Shown here piece after piece: positions 1 through 8,329 of a DNA stretch of 64,000 nucleotides. This DNA comes from AP-15 sp963846635 (GTDB lineage: Bacteria > Pseudomonadota > Alphaproteobacteria > ATCC43930 > CGMCC-115725). The stretch is from assembly GCA_963846635.1 (NCBI GenBank), contig CAWJXM010000001.1, positions 1 through 64,000 of the forward strand, given 5' to 3'. The position numbers and the translations under genes are program-made. Under the pieces are notes generated by a model, which did not search any database, was not told the DNA's origin, and saw only the letters and a program-made list of their open reading frames with translations. Positions within the stretch are counted from its first letter, which is position 1, and the number at the start of each line of letters is the position of its first letter.

Positions 1-1
1 C

Positions 2-40
2 GACCTTGCCGATATCGAACGCCTGTTCGGCCGCCGCTGA
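2..40 (+). CDS. C-terminal end of an unidentified gene entering from the left
   Basis: The first frame reads twelve codons (DLADIERLFGRR) and ends at a TGA at 38-40. The gene body lies outside the window, so no function can be given. A strong hairpin follows about 30 bases later, which fits a real 3' end. Confidence 0.4.
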   Translation, partial: DLADIERLFGRR

Positions 41-71
41 CCCCCACCACGAAGGCGGCCAAGCGATCGCG

Positions 72-102
72 GTAACCTCTCTCTCAAATTGAGAGGGGTT
101 AC
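72..102. terminator. Hairpin between convergent genes, probably a bidirectional terminator
   Basis: A 12-bp stem pairs GTAACCTCTCTC (72-83) with GAGAGGGGTTAC (91-102) around a 7-nt loop, with one G-T pair. It sits between the incoming + strand gene and the - strand SDR gene ending at 111. There is no U-run, as is common in high-GC genomes. Confidence 0.6.
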
Positions 103-110
103 GTGCCCCG

Positions 111-893
111 TCAGACGACTGGGGAGCGGCCGCCGTCGACGTTGATCGCGCAGCCCGTGACATAAGAGGCGGCGTCGGAGGCGAGGAAGGTTGCGACGTT
201 GGCAAATTCCTCGGCGCGCCCCATGCGGCCCATCGGCACCGAGCGCCCGGCCTGCGCGACATACTGCTCGAAACTCACATTCGGGCGTTCACGATCGTAG
301 CGGCGCTTGATCTGATCGCTGACGATGACGCCGACATGCAATGAATTGACCAGCACGTTGTGCGGCGCCCCCTCCTGCGACAACGCCTTGGTAAACGCCA
401 TCTGAGCTGCACGGCTGACCGAAGTCGGGGCGCTGTCGGCACCCGGCGCCTTGGCGCCGATGTTGAGAACGCTGATGATGCGGCCCCATTTGCGCTGTTT
501 CATCTGCGGGAAGAGCAGTCGGCAAAAGCGGATCTGGGCGAACAATTTGAGGTCGAGATCGGCCTGCCACATCTCGTCGGTCAATTCCTCGGACGGGCCA
601 CGAGTCGACTGGCCGGCATTGTTGACAAAGATGTCAATCTTGCCGAACTCTGACATCACCTGATCATAGGCCGCCTGGATCGGCGCCATTTTCGACACGT
701 CGCAGCTGATCGCCGCGACCTTGCCCTTAGCACCTTGTTGGATCAGACCTTTGGCATCGGCCAAGGTTGCCGGGTCGCGCGCCAGGATCGCGACATCGGC
801 GCCCGAGGCGGCGAATTCCTTGGCGATCGCCAGACCCAGCCCCTTGCTGCCGCCGGTGACGATGGCGCTTCTTCCGTCCAGTCGCACTTCCAT
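111..893 (-). CDS. Divergent SDR-family oxidoreductase lacking the catalytic Tyr/Lys
   Basis: This 260-residue protein has the classical short-chain dehydrogenase fold signature: the cofactor-binding TGGSKGLG at residues 13-20, NNAG at 91-94 and a C-terminal GCAINVDGG. The start has a GAGGAG ribosome site about 7 bases upstream. Where classical SDRs carry Tyr-x-x-x-Lys, this one reads T157-S-V-S-R161, and no Ser stands at the usual place about 13 residues earlier. It therefore either uses other chemistry or has lost reductase activity while keeping NAD(P) binding. I believe related SDRs with a TSVSRAA motif exist, which would make this a subfamily rather than a mutation, but I cannot check that here. 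The substrate is unknown. The neighbouring aldo/keto reductase and transporter suggest small-molecule catabolism. Confidence 0.85.
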   Translation of the reverse strand: MEVRLDGRSAIVTGGSKGLGLAIAKEFAASGADVAILARDPATLADAKGLIQQGAKGKVAAISCDVSKMAPIQAAYDQVMSEFGKIDIFVNNAGQSTRGPSEELTDEMWQADLDLKLFAQIRFCRLLFPQMKQRKWGRIISVLNIGAKAPGADSAPTSVSRAAQMAFTKALSQEGAPHNVLVNSLHVGVIVSDQIKRRYDRERPNVSFEQYVAQAGRSVPMGRMGRAEEFANVATFLASDAASYVTGCAINVDGGRSPVV

Positions 894-924
894 AGCGATG
901 CTCCTCTTTGGTTTGCGTTAGTAT

Positions 925-1027
925 CGTCACCCCCGCAAAAGCGGGGGTCCAGAGAGCCTGCCCCTGGCTTGAACAGGGGGCAACCGGTGAGGCGCCGCCC
1001 TGGATTCCCGCCTGCGCGGGAATGACG
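925..1027. repeat. Dispersed palindromic repeat, copy 1
   Basis: A ~103-bp intergenic unit starts with CCCCCGCAAAAGCGGGGG and ends with a second hairpin, ATTCCCGCCTGCGCGGGAAT. The reverse complement of 12500-12605 matches it over most of its length, including the central CCTGCCCCTGGCTTGAACAG. It lies between the SDR and aldo/keto reductase genes. Such paired-hairpin units are typical of high-GC proteobacterial interspersed repeats. Confidence 0.8.
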
Positions 1028-1044
1028 CGACAGGCCGGGTGCAG

Positions 1045-1989
1045 TTACCCAGCGGTCAGCTGATCGATCGCCTGCATCTCGTCCGCCGTCAACCGCCATT
1101 GACCGGCAGCCCGCACATTCGCCTCCACTTGCTCCGGCCGGGTTGCGCCGGCGATCACACTCGCCACGGCCGGGCGGCTCAGCAACCAGCCGAAGGCGAG
1201 ATCGAGCAGGCTGTGGCCATGCTCGGCGGCAAAGCCTTCGAGTTTTTCGACCGTGGTCCACACCCGATCGCCATAGCGTCCGGCGGCGCGCGGCGTCGAG
1301 CCGAACCGGCTGCCGGGCGGCGGCGGTGTGCCGCGCTTGTATTTGCTGGTCAACAGGCCGTCGGCCAATGGCCGAAACGGGATCAGCCCCAAACCATAGG
1401 CTTCGAGCACCGGCATCATGTCGCTGTCGAGCCCGCGCTCGAGCAGGCTGTATTCTTCCTGGCATGAAATAAAATGATGGAGCCCGCAATGGCGGGCGGT
1501 CCACTGCGCCTCGACCACCTGCCAGGCCGGCAGGGTCGAGCAGCCGATATAGCGGACCTTGCCCTGATGCACGAGGTCGTCGAGCGCGCGCAGGGTTTCC
1601 TCGATCGGGGTTGCGGGATCGGGCTGATGCTGCTGATAGAGGTCGATCCAGTCGGTGTTGAGCCGCTTCAAGCTCGCTTCAACCTCGGCCATGATGTAGC
1701 GGCGCGAGGCCCCCTCGAAGCGTCCTGAGTTATCCATCGGCCGGGCAAATTTGGTCGCGAGCACGATGTCCTTGCGCCGATCGCCGAGGATTTGGCCGAG
1801 GTAAGTCTCGGAATTGCCGCGCGGATCGCCATAGGTGTCGGATTCGTCGAAAAAGGTGATGCCGAGATCGAGCGCCTTGTGCACGACCGCGCGCGTCGCC
1901 GCAAAATCGGTGCGGCCGCCGAAATTGTTGCAGCCGAGCCCGACTGCCGACACCCGCAGTCCCGATTTCCCAAGATTACGCTCTTCCAC
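1045..1989 (-). CDS. Aldo/keto reductase
   Basis: The 314-residue protein is a full-length NADP(H)-dependent aldo/keto reductase of the bacterial Tas/YajO-like type. The (beta/alpha)8 barrel catalytic tetrad can be read in order: Asp in FFDESDTYGD, Tyr in TYGD, Lys in ATKFARP and His in YQQHQPD. The C-terminal cofactor region contains VIAGATRPEQVEANV. The start is GTG at 1989 with GAGAGGGG seven bases upstream. It lies downstream of no obvious partner except the SDR gene on the same strand, with a repeat between them. It probably reduces aldehydes or ketones in the cytoplasm. The substrate cannot be inferred. Confidence 0.9.
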   Translation of the reverse strand: MEERNLGKSGLRVSAVGLGCNNFGGRTDFAATRAVVHKALDLGITFFDESDTYGDPRGNSETYLGQILGDRRKDIVLATKFARPMDNSGRFEGASRRYIMAEVEASLKRLNTDWIDLYQQHQPDPATPIEETLRALDDLVHQGKVRYIGCSTLPAWQVVEAQWTARHCGLHHFISCQEEYSLLERGLDSDMMPVLEAYGLGLIPFRPLADGLLTSKYKRGTPPPPGSRFGSTPRAAGRYGDRVWTTVEKLEGFAAEHGHSLLDLAFGWLLSRPAVASVIAGATRPEQVEANVRAAGQWRLTADEMQAIDQLTAG

Positions 1990-2185
1990 GCGACCCCTCT
2001 CGGCGATTTCGCATTACCCCACTGCTCTGCCGAGATTATCGGGCTTTGGCCGAAAACAAAAGAAATGAGGCGTGGTGGCGAGGCTGGGTGCGGCTATGGC
2101 GGCGGTTGCAGTTTTCGCGCTTTTGAGGAACATTGAGCGCAGCTTGCAGACCCCGCGTGCTGGACGCGGGCAAAGGGAGTGCGCC

Positions 2186-2393
2186 GTGGAGCCAAAGCCG
2201 CCCGCCGAAGGGCCGTTTCGCCTGTGGTATCTGCTGCTGCGTGTTGCCCTTTCTCGCGATGTTCTGGGTGTCGAGCTACAACCGCGTCGAGCCCGCATGG
2301 GGCGGCATCCCGTTCTTTTACTGGTACCAACTGCTGTGGATCCCGATCGGCGCCGGGCTGACCCTGATCGTCTATTTCGCCACCCATCGATAG
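2186..2393 (+). pseudogene. DUF3311-type small membrane protein, frameshifted
   Basis: A GTG at 2186, preceded by AAAGGGAG, opens MEPKPPAEGPFRLWYLLL. The frame then shifts near 2238-2245 into PFLAMFWVSSYNR, followed by IPFFYWYQLLWIPIGAGL and a stop at 2393. Joined, the two pieces give a ~69-residue two-helix protein matching DUF3311, a family normally encoded just before sodium:solute symporters, and one does follow here. The break is a single extra base, or two missing. Confidence 0.7.
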
Positions 2394-2412
2394 TCCTGAG
2401 CCTTAGCTTGCC

Positions 2413-3953
2413 ATGCCGATCAACTGGCCGCTCTGATCATCTTCATCCTGCTGTTCGCGCTGATCACCGTGCTCGGCTTTCTCGCCGTGCATTGGCGCCG
2501 CGGCGATCTCGACCTGCTCCATGAGTGGGGCCTCGCCGGCGGCCGCTTCGGCACGGTCGTGACCTGGTTTCTGCTCGGCGGCGATCTCTACACCGCCTAC
2601 ACCTTCATCGCCGTCCCGGCGTTGATGTTCGGCGCCGGCGCGCTCGGCTTTTTCGCCGTGCCATACACGATCATGGTGTATCCGTTTGTTTTTGTCGTGT
2701 TTCCGCGGCTGTGGTCGGTGGCGCGCCAGCACGGCTACATCACCGCCGCCGATTTCGTGCGCGGTCGGCACGGCAATAAATGGCTGGCATTGGCGGTCGC
2801 GGTGACCGGGATCGTCGCGACGATGCCCTATATCGCCTTGCAATTGGTCGGCATCCAGGTCGTTATCGCCGCGCTGGGCATCTCGGGAACCGGGCTCGCC
2901 GGCGATCTGCCATTGATCATCGCCTTTGTCATCCTCGCCGCCTTCACCTATACGAGCGGGCTGCGTGCGCCGGCGGCGATCGCGATCGTCAAGGATATCC
3001 TGATCTGGATCACAGTCATCGTCGCGATCGTCGTGATCCCGATCAAGCTCGGCGGCTACGCCAAGATCTTTGCCGCGGTACCGCCGGCGAAATTGCTGTT
3101 GCCGGCGCCGCAGGGCCACAGCCTCGGCCTCTACAGCGCCTATGCGACCCTGGCTTTCGGTTCGGCGCTCGCCTTGTTCCTTTATCCGCATTCGGTCACC
3201 GGCGTGTTGTCCGCCAGCAACCGGCTGGCGATCAGCCGCAACGCCGCTTTTCTGCCGGCCTATTCGTTCTTGCTTGGCACTGATCGCGCTGTTGGGCTTT
3301 ATGGCGCTCGCCGCCGGCGTCGCCAAGGCGCCGGAATTCGCTCCGTTGATCAAGCAATACGGGCCGAATTGCGTCGGTGCCGGCGTTGATATTGGCGATG
3401 TTCCCGTCCTGGTTTGTCGGCGTCGCCTTTGCCGCGATCGCGATCGGCGCCTTGGTGCCGGCCGCGATCATGTCGATCGCCGCATCGAATTTGTGGACGC
3501 GCAACATCTACCGCGAATTCCTGCGCCCGGACTGCACGCGCTGCACAAGAAGCGCAGATGGCCAAGATCGTTTCGCTGATCGTCAAATTCGGCGCGCTGG
3601 CGTTCATCCTCGGCCTACCACTGCAATATGCGATCCAATTGCAGCTTTTGGGCGGGGTGTGGATCATCCAGACTTTGCCGGCGGTGATCGGCGGGCTCTA
3701 TACACGCTGGTTCCACGATCGCGCCTTGTTTCTCGGCTGGCTTGCCGGCATCGTCGCCGGCACCGCGATGGCCGCCTCGCAGCAGTTCAAACCGATCTAT
3801 CCGCTGCACTTGGCCGGGGTCACCGTGCCGACCTATGCCGCCTTTGCCTCGCTGGTTCTGAATTTGATTGTCGTCATCGTCCTCACTCCGGTTTTTAACG
3901 CGATCAATGCCGAGCGCGGACAGGACCAAACCCAAGCCAGCCATTACGTCTGA
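2413..3953 (+). pseudogene. Sodium:solute symporter (SSF family), broken by about four single-base frameshifts
   Basis: The pieces rebuild an almost complete SSF permease of roughly 510 residues with about 13 membrane segments, of the type paired with DUF3311 (monocarboxylate-permease-like). It opens MPINWP at 2413 and shifts at about 2430 into LIIFILLFALITVLGF. It shifts again at about 3279 (one inserted A), 3375 (one extra G) and 3542 (one extra base). The last frame ends at 3953. Between breaks the protein is well conserved (LLGGDLYTAYTFIAVPAL, LYPHSVTGVLSASNR, IMSIAASNLWTRNIYR), with no internal stops apart from those the shifts create. Either it was inactivated very recently or the sequence carries indel errors. 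An ISAs1 element lies just downstream. Confidence 0.85.
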
Positions 3954-3995
3954 CCCCGCGCCGATGCCCGCTTTGCGGATCGGCCTCGGCGGACA

Positions 3996-4005
3996 CCTGC
4001 TGGCC
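3996..4005. repeat. Target-site duplication, left copy
   Basis: CCTGCTGGCC directly abuts the left inverted repeat of the ISAs1 element and is repeated exactly at 5221-5230. Confidence 0.9.
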
Positions 4006-5220
4006 CAGGGCTATCGCATTTGCATTTTGCCGAACTGGGCGAGGAGGCGGGTTAGGAAGGTGTCGTCCAAAGCGGCGCGCATGCGCTTTCCCTTTATGGA
4101 CCCCTTGGAGCCTTCGAGTTTGGCAAGGTTTAGAGCAAGGCGCCGCAGCAGGGCGATATTTTGCGGGCTGTGATCCTTGCGGTTCCTGGCTTGGTCTTCG
4201 TTCATGATCACGTCGAGGACCCAATGCAGACCGTTTTCCACCCCCCAATGGGCACGTGCCACCGCGCCGAAGTGCTCAGCGCTTAGAGGGGTGCTCAGCA
4301 AATAGTAGGCGGTCTCGGTCGTGATCTTGGCGCTGACCTCGCGGGTCCGGAGCACGCGGCCAATGGCAGCCAGCCCGGGCCAGGCATGTCGCTCTTGCAG
4401 CCAGGCGATGTCCGTCGAGACCAGACTGGTTCGGGTCTCGATGCGGCCGTGATCGCCATCGACCGTGGTATGGCCAATCTCGGCGGCGCGGGCGGGATCG
4501 TCGAAGAAGCAGCGGACATCGTCGTGCAGGCTGCCCTGGTTACCCTTCAGTGCGAGCACATAATCGCCACCCTGCTCGATCACTTTGGCGGCTATGGCGC
4601 GCTGACAGTTGAGCGCGTCGGCGGTGACGATGCAGCCCTTGAGCGACAGCAGCGCCAGCAATTTCGGCACCGCTGTGATCTCGTTGGACTTGTCGTCGAC
4701 CTTCACCTGACCAAGCAGCAGGCGCTGCTCAGCGGACCAGGCATGGACCATATGCAGCGGCGACTTGCCCGTGATGCGATCAAACGAGCGCCGCAACGTC
4801 TTGCCGTCGACGGCCACCACGCCCCGCAGGCTCTCGGCGAAACGCTGCATGAAGCGGGTGAAGCAGGTCTCGAACGGCTTCGGATCGAGCAGGCGGAACA
4901 CGCGGCTGAAGGTGTCATGGCTGGGAGTGCCATGACACAGGCGCAGAAATTGGCGCAGGTATGGTGCTTTGATCTTCCCAAACAGCGCCATGTCCGAGCA
5001 ATCCTCGCCGCCAGACAGCAGAGCGCAGAGCGCGATCAGCAACAGTTCATGTAGATCGTGGCGGGCATTGTTCTGTCGTGGGTCCACGATTTCGGCAAAG
5101 CAAGCGACGAATTCTTCCATAGGGCGGCCTCAGCGCTGGATCGAATACCGAGAACTCCAGCTATATCCCCTCCGCCGCAACGCCCGCGTTCAAGCGCCAG
5201 CGCCATATGCGATAGCCCTG
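4006..5220. mobile_element. Complete ISAs1-family insertion sequence (1,215 bp)
   Basis: The ends are 17-bp imperfect inverted repeats, CAGGGCTATCGCATTTG at 4006-4022 and its counterpart CATATGCGATAGCCCTG at 5204-5220 (one mismatch). They are flanked by a perfect 10-bp direct repeat, CCTGCTGGCC. One intact transposase gene fills the element and its stop codon lies inside the left repeat. Removing the element and one duplication restores the sequence upstream of the NIPSNAP gene. The perfect duplication indicates a recent transposition. Confidence 0.93.
4011..5120 (-). CDS. ISAs1-family transposase
   Basis: This intact 369-residue DDE transposase moves the surrounding element. The N-terminal helper domain (about residues 1-90, IVDPRQNNARHDLHELLLIA) is typical of ISAs1 proteins. 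The catalytic acids lie in VAVDGKTLR, VTADALNCQ and HWGVENGLHW, followed by the C-terminal NEDQARNRKDHSPQNIALLR. The stop codon lies within the terminal inverted repeat. An N-terminal fragment of a second ISAs1 transposase lies at 59428-59604. Confidence 0.95.
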   Translation of the reverse strand: MEEFVACFAEIVDPRQNNARHDLHELLLIALCALLSGGEDCSDMALFGKIKAPYLRQFLRLCHGTPSHDTFSRVFRLLDPKPFETCFTRFMQRFAESLRGVVAVDGKTLRRSFDRITGKSPLHMVHAWSAEQRLLLGQVKVDDKSNEITAVPKLLALLSLKGCIVTADALNCQRAIAAKVIEQGGDYVLALKGNQGSLHDDVRCFFDDPARAAEIGHTTVDGDHGRIETRTSLVSTDIAWLQERHAWPGLAAIGRVLRTREVSAKITTETAYYLLSTPLSAEHFGAVARAHWGVENGLHWVLDVIMNEDQARNRKDHSPQNIALLRRLALNLAKLEGSKGSIKGKRMRAALDDTFLTRLLAQFGKMQMR

Positions 5221-5230
5221 CCTGCTGGCC
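5221..5230. repeat. Target-site duplication, right copy
   Basis: CCTGCTGGCC, identical to 3996-4005, follows the right inverted repeat of the ISAs1 element. Confidence 0.9.
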
Positions 5231-5326
5231 GTAGACGGGTATCCATCGGCGCCGCCACGGAGTAAAGTGTGTGGTCGGTTGGCTGGCAGGTCGTCAGCCA
5301 ACCGCCATCACCTGGAGGATGCGTCG

Positions 5327-5956
5327 ATGATCTATGAAGTCCGCACCTACACACTGCGCCCCGGGACCTTGGCCGAATTCGAAGAGCGCTATCAAAGACG
5401 CCTGCCATCGCGGGAGAGGCATTCGAAACTGGGTGCCTTCTGGCACACCGAGTTCGGCCCGCTCAATCAGGTCATTCACGTCTATCCTTACGACGATCTG
5501 CAGCATCGCACCCGGATACGCGCCGCGATGGCGCAAGACGCCGAGCGCAACGCGATGCCCGGCGGCGGAGAATTCATCGCGGAGCAGCAAGCCGAGATTG
5601 TGAACCCGGCACCCTTTATGCGCCCGCTCGGCAGCCGCGACTACGGCACCGGCAACGTCTATGAGATGCGCACCTACACCTACGCTCCGGGCGACACCGC
5701 GAAGGTGCTCGAGGCGTGGGGCAAGGCGATCGAGGCGCGCGAGCGGTTCTCGCCATTGGCCGCGTGCTGGACCAGCGAACTCGGGGCACTGAACCGATTT
5801 ACCCACATTTGGGTCTACAAGGATCTGAACGAGCGGGCTCGGATTCGTGAGGAATCGCGCCGGCCGGGCGGTGCCTGGCCACCGCAGGCCGGGGTACGGC
5901 CGGTCCGGCAGGAAAACAAATTGCTGATCCCGGCCTCGTTCTCGCCAGTGCGATAG
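5327..5956 (+). CDS. NIPSNAP-family protein with two ferredoxin-like domains
   Basis: The 209-residue protein has two tandem NIPSNAP domains. Each opens with the family signature: IYEVRTYTLRPG at residues 2-13 and VYEMRTYTYAPG at about 110. Each also has the aromatic motif near its end (NQVIHVYPYDDL and NRFTHIWVYKDL). The ATG at 5327 has GGAGG about 10 bases upstream and matches the usual family start. An in-frame upstream reading runs through the ISAs1 target site but has no such support. NIPSNAP proteins are small cytoplasmic dimeric alpha/beta-barrel proteins of uncertain chemistry, often near catabolic genes. The ISAs1 insertion about 107 bases upstream may separate the gene from its promoter. 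Confidence 0.85.
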   Translation: MIYEVRTYTLRPGTLAEFEERYQRRLPSRERHSKLGAFWHTEFGPLNQVIHVYPYDDLQHRTRIRAAMAQDAERNAMPGGGEFIAEQQAEIVNPAPFMRPLGSRDYGTGNVYEMRTYTYAPGDTAKVLEAWGKAIEARERFSPLAACWTSELGALNRFTHIWVYKDLNERARIREESRRPGGAWPPQAGVRPVRQENKLLIPASFSPVR

Positions 5957-5996
5957 CGGCGCGATCGCGACCTTTGCTCGTGAAAACCTGACCCGT

Positions 5997-6050
5997 CTCC
6001 CCCGGATCGTGTTTCCGGGGGAGCCTCCTCTCTCGCAATTACGGGAGAGG
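5997..6050. terminator. Tandem hairpins downstream of the NIPSNAP gene
   Basis: CTCCCCCGGA (5997-6006) pairs perfectly with TCCGGGGGAG (6014-6023). A second smaller inverted repeat, CCTCTC with GAGAGG, follows within 6027-6050. They probably terminate transcription from the NIPSNAP side. A dispersed repeat is the alternative. Confidence 0.45.
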
Positions 6051-6229
6051 ACGCTCAGCAGCCGACGTTTGGGGCGTAACGGCACCCGACGCTAAACCTG
6101 AGCGCAAATGTTTGTTAGATCTGATTCATCAGCAATTTTACGTAGGTAATTTCCCTAAGTAACAAACCGGATTTCGGCGGCCGCAGCCGAAGATGATGCT
6201 GCTCTCATCGAAACGGATGGAGGGGCATC

Positions 6230-6934
6230 ATGTACAGGCAGCTCACAAATGCCGGCCATCTCAGCGGGATCATCGAACCAGAGCGCGGCGGCCTTGCTGT
6301 TACCCGCTCCGGCGAGCTCGATACGCTGGTGGCGCTGGAAGGCATCGGCACGCGTCTCGGCTTTTCGCGCAATCAGGAAATCTATACCGAAGGCGATAGC
6401 ACCGATTGCTGGTACAAGGTGGTGTCCGGCACAGTGCGCATTTGCAAACTGCTGGCCGATGGACGCCGTCATATCGCCGAGTTCTGCTTCAGCGGCGACT
6501 GCTTTGGCCTCGACAGCACCGGCAGCCGCGTTTTCTCGGCGGAGGCGGTCAGTGATGCGATCGTTCTGCGCCTGCCGCGCAAGGCTACCGAGCAGTTGAT
6601 GGACCAGAACCCCGCTCTGGCGCGGCTGCTGCGCGAGACCATGCTGCGTGATCTCGCCAACGCGCATAGCCGAATGCTGCTGCTCGGGCGCATGACAGCC
6701 TCGGAGCGCGTTGCGGCATTCCTGCTCGAGATCTTTGAACGGCGCGACGTGACGAGGACGTTGGGTCTTCCGATGTCGCGCACCGACATCGCCGATTACC
6801 TCGGACTGACGGTCGAGACCGTGTGCCGCACTTTATCGATGTTTAGGCACGAGCGGATGATCGCGATTCCCAACCCGCACCGGATCGAACTGCTCGATCG
6901 AGCGGCCCTCGAAGCGATCGGCGAGGCGCAGTGA
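6230..6934 (+). CDS. Crp/Fnr-family transcription regulator, FixK type
   Basis: The 234-residue regulator has an N-terminal cyclic-nucleotide-type beta-roll (about 30-140), a dimerisation helix (130-160) and a C-terminal winged helix (170-225, RTDIADYLGLTVETVCRTLS). No N-terminal cysteine cluster is present, so it should not carry an Fnr-type iron-sulphur cluster and resembles FixK instead. The recognition helix reads E196-T-V-C-R200. FixK2 of Bradyrhizobium carries a redox-sensitive Cys at the same place between the DNA-contacting Glu and Arg, whereas Fnr has Ser. I infer a microaerobic or redox-linked regulator. The ATG has GGAGG seven bases upstream. A candidate Fnr/FixK half-conserved box lies just after its stop. 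Confidence 0.88.
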   Translation: MYRQLTNAGHLSGIIEPERGGLAVTRSGELDTLVALEGIGTRLGFSRNQEIYTEGDSTDCWYKVVSGTVRICKLLADGRRHIAEFCFSGDCFGLDSTGSRVFSAEAVSDAIVLRLPRKATEQLMDQNPALARLLRETMLRDLANAHSRMLLLGRMTASERVAAFLLEIFERRDVTRTLGLPMSRTDIADYLGLTVETVCRTLSMFRHERMIAIPNPHRIELLDRAALEAIGEAQ

Positions 6935-6946
6935 GATTGGCGCTGG

Positions 6947-6960
6947 TTGATCCAAGTCAG
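6947..6960. promoter_or_regulatory. Candidate Fnr/FixK box
   Basis: TTGATCCAAGTCAG matches the anaerobox pattern TTGAT-N4-ATCAA at 8 of 10 defined positions. It lies 70 bases upstream of the receiver-protein start and just after the FixK-like regulator gene. This is a visual match only. Confidence 0.4.
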
Positions 6961-7016
6961 TGCCCGGTGCGCCGCTGTCCGGTTCTTTATAGGGCATTCT
7001 CGCCCTCGAGGTCAGG

Positions 7017-7422
7017 ATGCCGACTCCTCGGGAACAACACCCTCTCTGCCCAGCTCAGAAAGCGGTTTGTATAGTTGATGACGATGAGTTTGTCGCTGAA
7101 CTTGCTGAAGATATTGCTCGAAGCCTTCGGCTTCGCCGTGCAGTCATACAGTTCCGGAAACCAATTTTTAGCCGATGAGCGGCGCCACGCAGCGGGCTGT
7201 TTGGTGATCGACCAGCACATGCCGGGAATGAACGGTCTTGATGTGATCGACAATCTGCAAAGGGAGGAAAACAAAGTCGCAACGATACTGATCTCTGGCC
7301 GTCTCGATGCCAAGACGAGGGAGCGCGCGATCCGCCTGGGTGTTCGCGAGCTCCTCGAGAAGCCTTTTTCCGCTAGCCGCCTGATAGAACTCGTTCGGCG
7401 GATGCTCTTGGAAACCGACTGA
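7017..7422 (+). pseudogene. Single-domain response regulator (FixJ-like receiver), one frameshift
   Basis: An ATG at 7017, with GAGG upstream, opens a frame giving KAVCIVDDDEFVAEL with the acidic pocket of a receiver. One extra base near 7100 moves reading into the frame that continues LLKILLEAFGFAVQSYSSG. That frame holds the phosphoacceptor Asp in LVIDQHMPGMNG and the conserved Lys in LEKPF, and ends at 7422. Joined, it is a ~134-residue receiver with no output domain. It lies directly downstream of the FixK-like regulator, suggesting a redox or two-component signalling pair. Confidence 0.75.
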
Positions 7423-7744
7423 TATTGCTTCTTTGGAACAAAAAATTGAGCGTCGGTCTATCGACAACTTGGTGAAAGAAATGACTGTAATTTTCTATAG
7501 AAATGCCAAGCTTCTTTTCCTTGATGCCATTTTTCATTCTGAATTAATCGAGAAGGTCTGACAGGCCTTCAAGCACGACGGTAGTGGCGTGCTTCATGAA
7601 AGACTTCCCGGTTTACCCGACCCATACTGCGGATGCCGCTACTCGTTCACGGAAACGCTGTCGCCGTGTGTCGAGAGCGGCCACCGAAAGGGCGCGCTGG
7701 CTTGGCACCTCTCGCCAATCCAAAAGCCGGCGAGGCGAAAAGGG
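7423..7744. other. Intergenic stretch, no gene seen
   Basis: The first half is AT-richer than its surroundings and contains short A/T runs. No supported ORF, hairpin terminator or RNA gene is visible. Confidence 0.5.
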
Positions 7745-8137
7745 TCAGGCGGCGTTGCGGTCGAGCAGCTCGATGTGGACGTTCTGCGGGCCGCGCAAAA
7801 AGGCGATGCGCACGCCCGGCCGGATGGTCTTTGGCTCGACGGTGAATTCGGCGCCCTTCTGCTTTAGCTCGGCGACGACTGCATCGATGCCCTCGACCCG
7901 CAGCCCGATATGCTCGAGCCCGAGATAAGGCGGTTGCGGCGGCTCCCCAACGGCCTGCTCCGCCGGAACCTGCGCGATAAACACCGCGACGCCACCGAGA
8001 TTGAGATCCATCCGCGACCTGCCGTCGGACTGGATCGAGCGGATGATCTCGGCCCCGAACATCCGCTCGTACCATTGAGCGGTTTCCTCGGCATTGGGGC
8101 TGCGCAAGTGAATATGGTCATAGGCGAAAGCGGTCAT
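7745..8137 (-). CDS. VOC-family (glyoxalase/dioxygenase fold) protein
   Basis: The 130-residue single-module protein carries the vicinal-oxygen-chelate pattern. The first metal-ligand His is in YDHIHLRSPN, another in LGLEHIGLRVEG, and the C-terminal Glu in NVHIELLD. The ATG at 8137 has GGGAG nine bases upstream, so longer readings of the frame are not needed. It is a soluble metal-dependent enzyme, possibly a lyase, epimerase or dioxygenase. The substrate cannot be told. It is divergent from the MFS transporter gene that follows. Confidence 0.85.
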   Translation of the reverse strand: MTAFAYDHIHLRSPNAEETAQWYERMFGAEIIRSIQSDGRSRMDLNLGGVAVFIAQVPAEQAVGEPPQPPYLGLEHIGLRVEGIDAVVAELKQKGAEFTVEPKTIRPGVRIAFLRGPQNVHIELLDRNAA

Positions 8138-8329
8138 CGCGTTTCTCCCTGGTCGAGCGATCCGGAGCAACTTTAGGCGGGCGCCACTACGGAGGCCAGC
8201 GCAATCAATCGGCGCTGACGCCACCCGGCGATCATGCCGGCGCGTGACCGCCGAATTGCACGTCCGATCGCGTTCATATTACTAGTGTGCTCAAAACGTG
8301 AGCCAAATACCCAAAAGGAAGGCGGCGAT

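Noticed and set aside
743..1504. 253-codon - strand ORF overlapping the aldo/keto reductase
   Set aside because: It is a shadow of the reductase and SDR genes in another frame. Its middle is the translated palindromic repeat.
2403..3353. 316-codon - strand ORF opposite the symporter
   Set aside because: Its composition (many Asp, Arg, Gly) is that of an antisense shadow of a GC-rich membrane protein gene. The + strand has clear SSF motifs.
4386..5054. 222-codon + strand ORF within the ISAs1 element
   Set aside because: It lies antisense to the intact transposase and has no recognisable motif.
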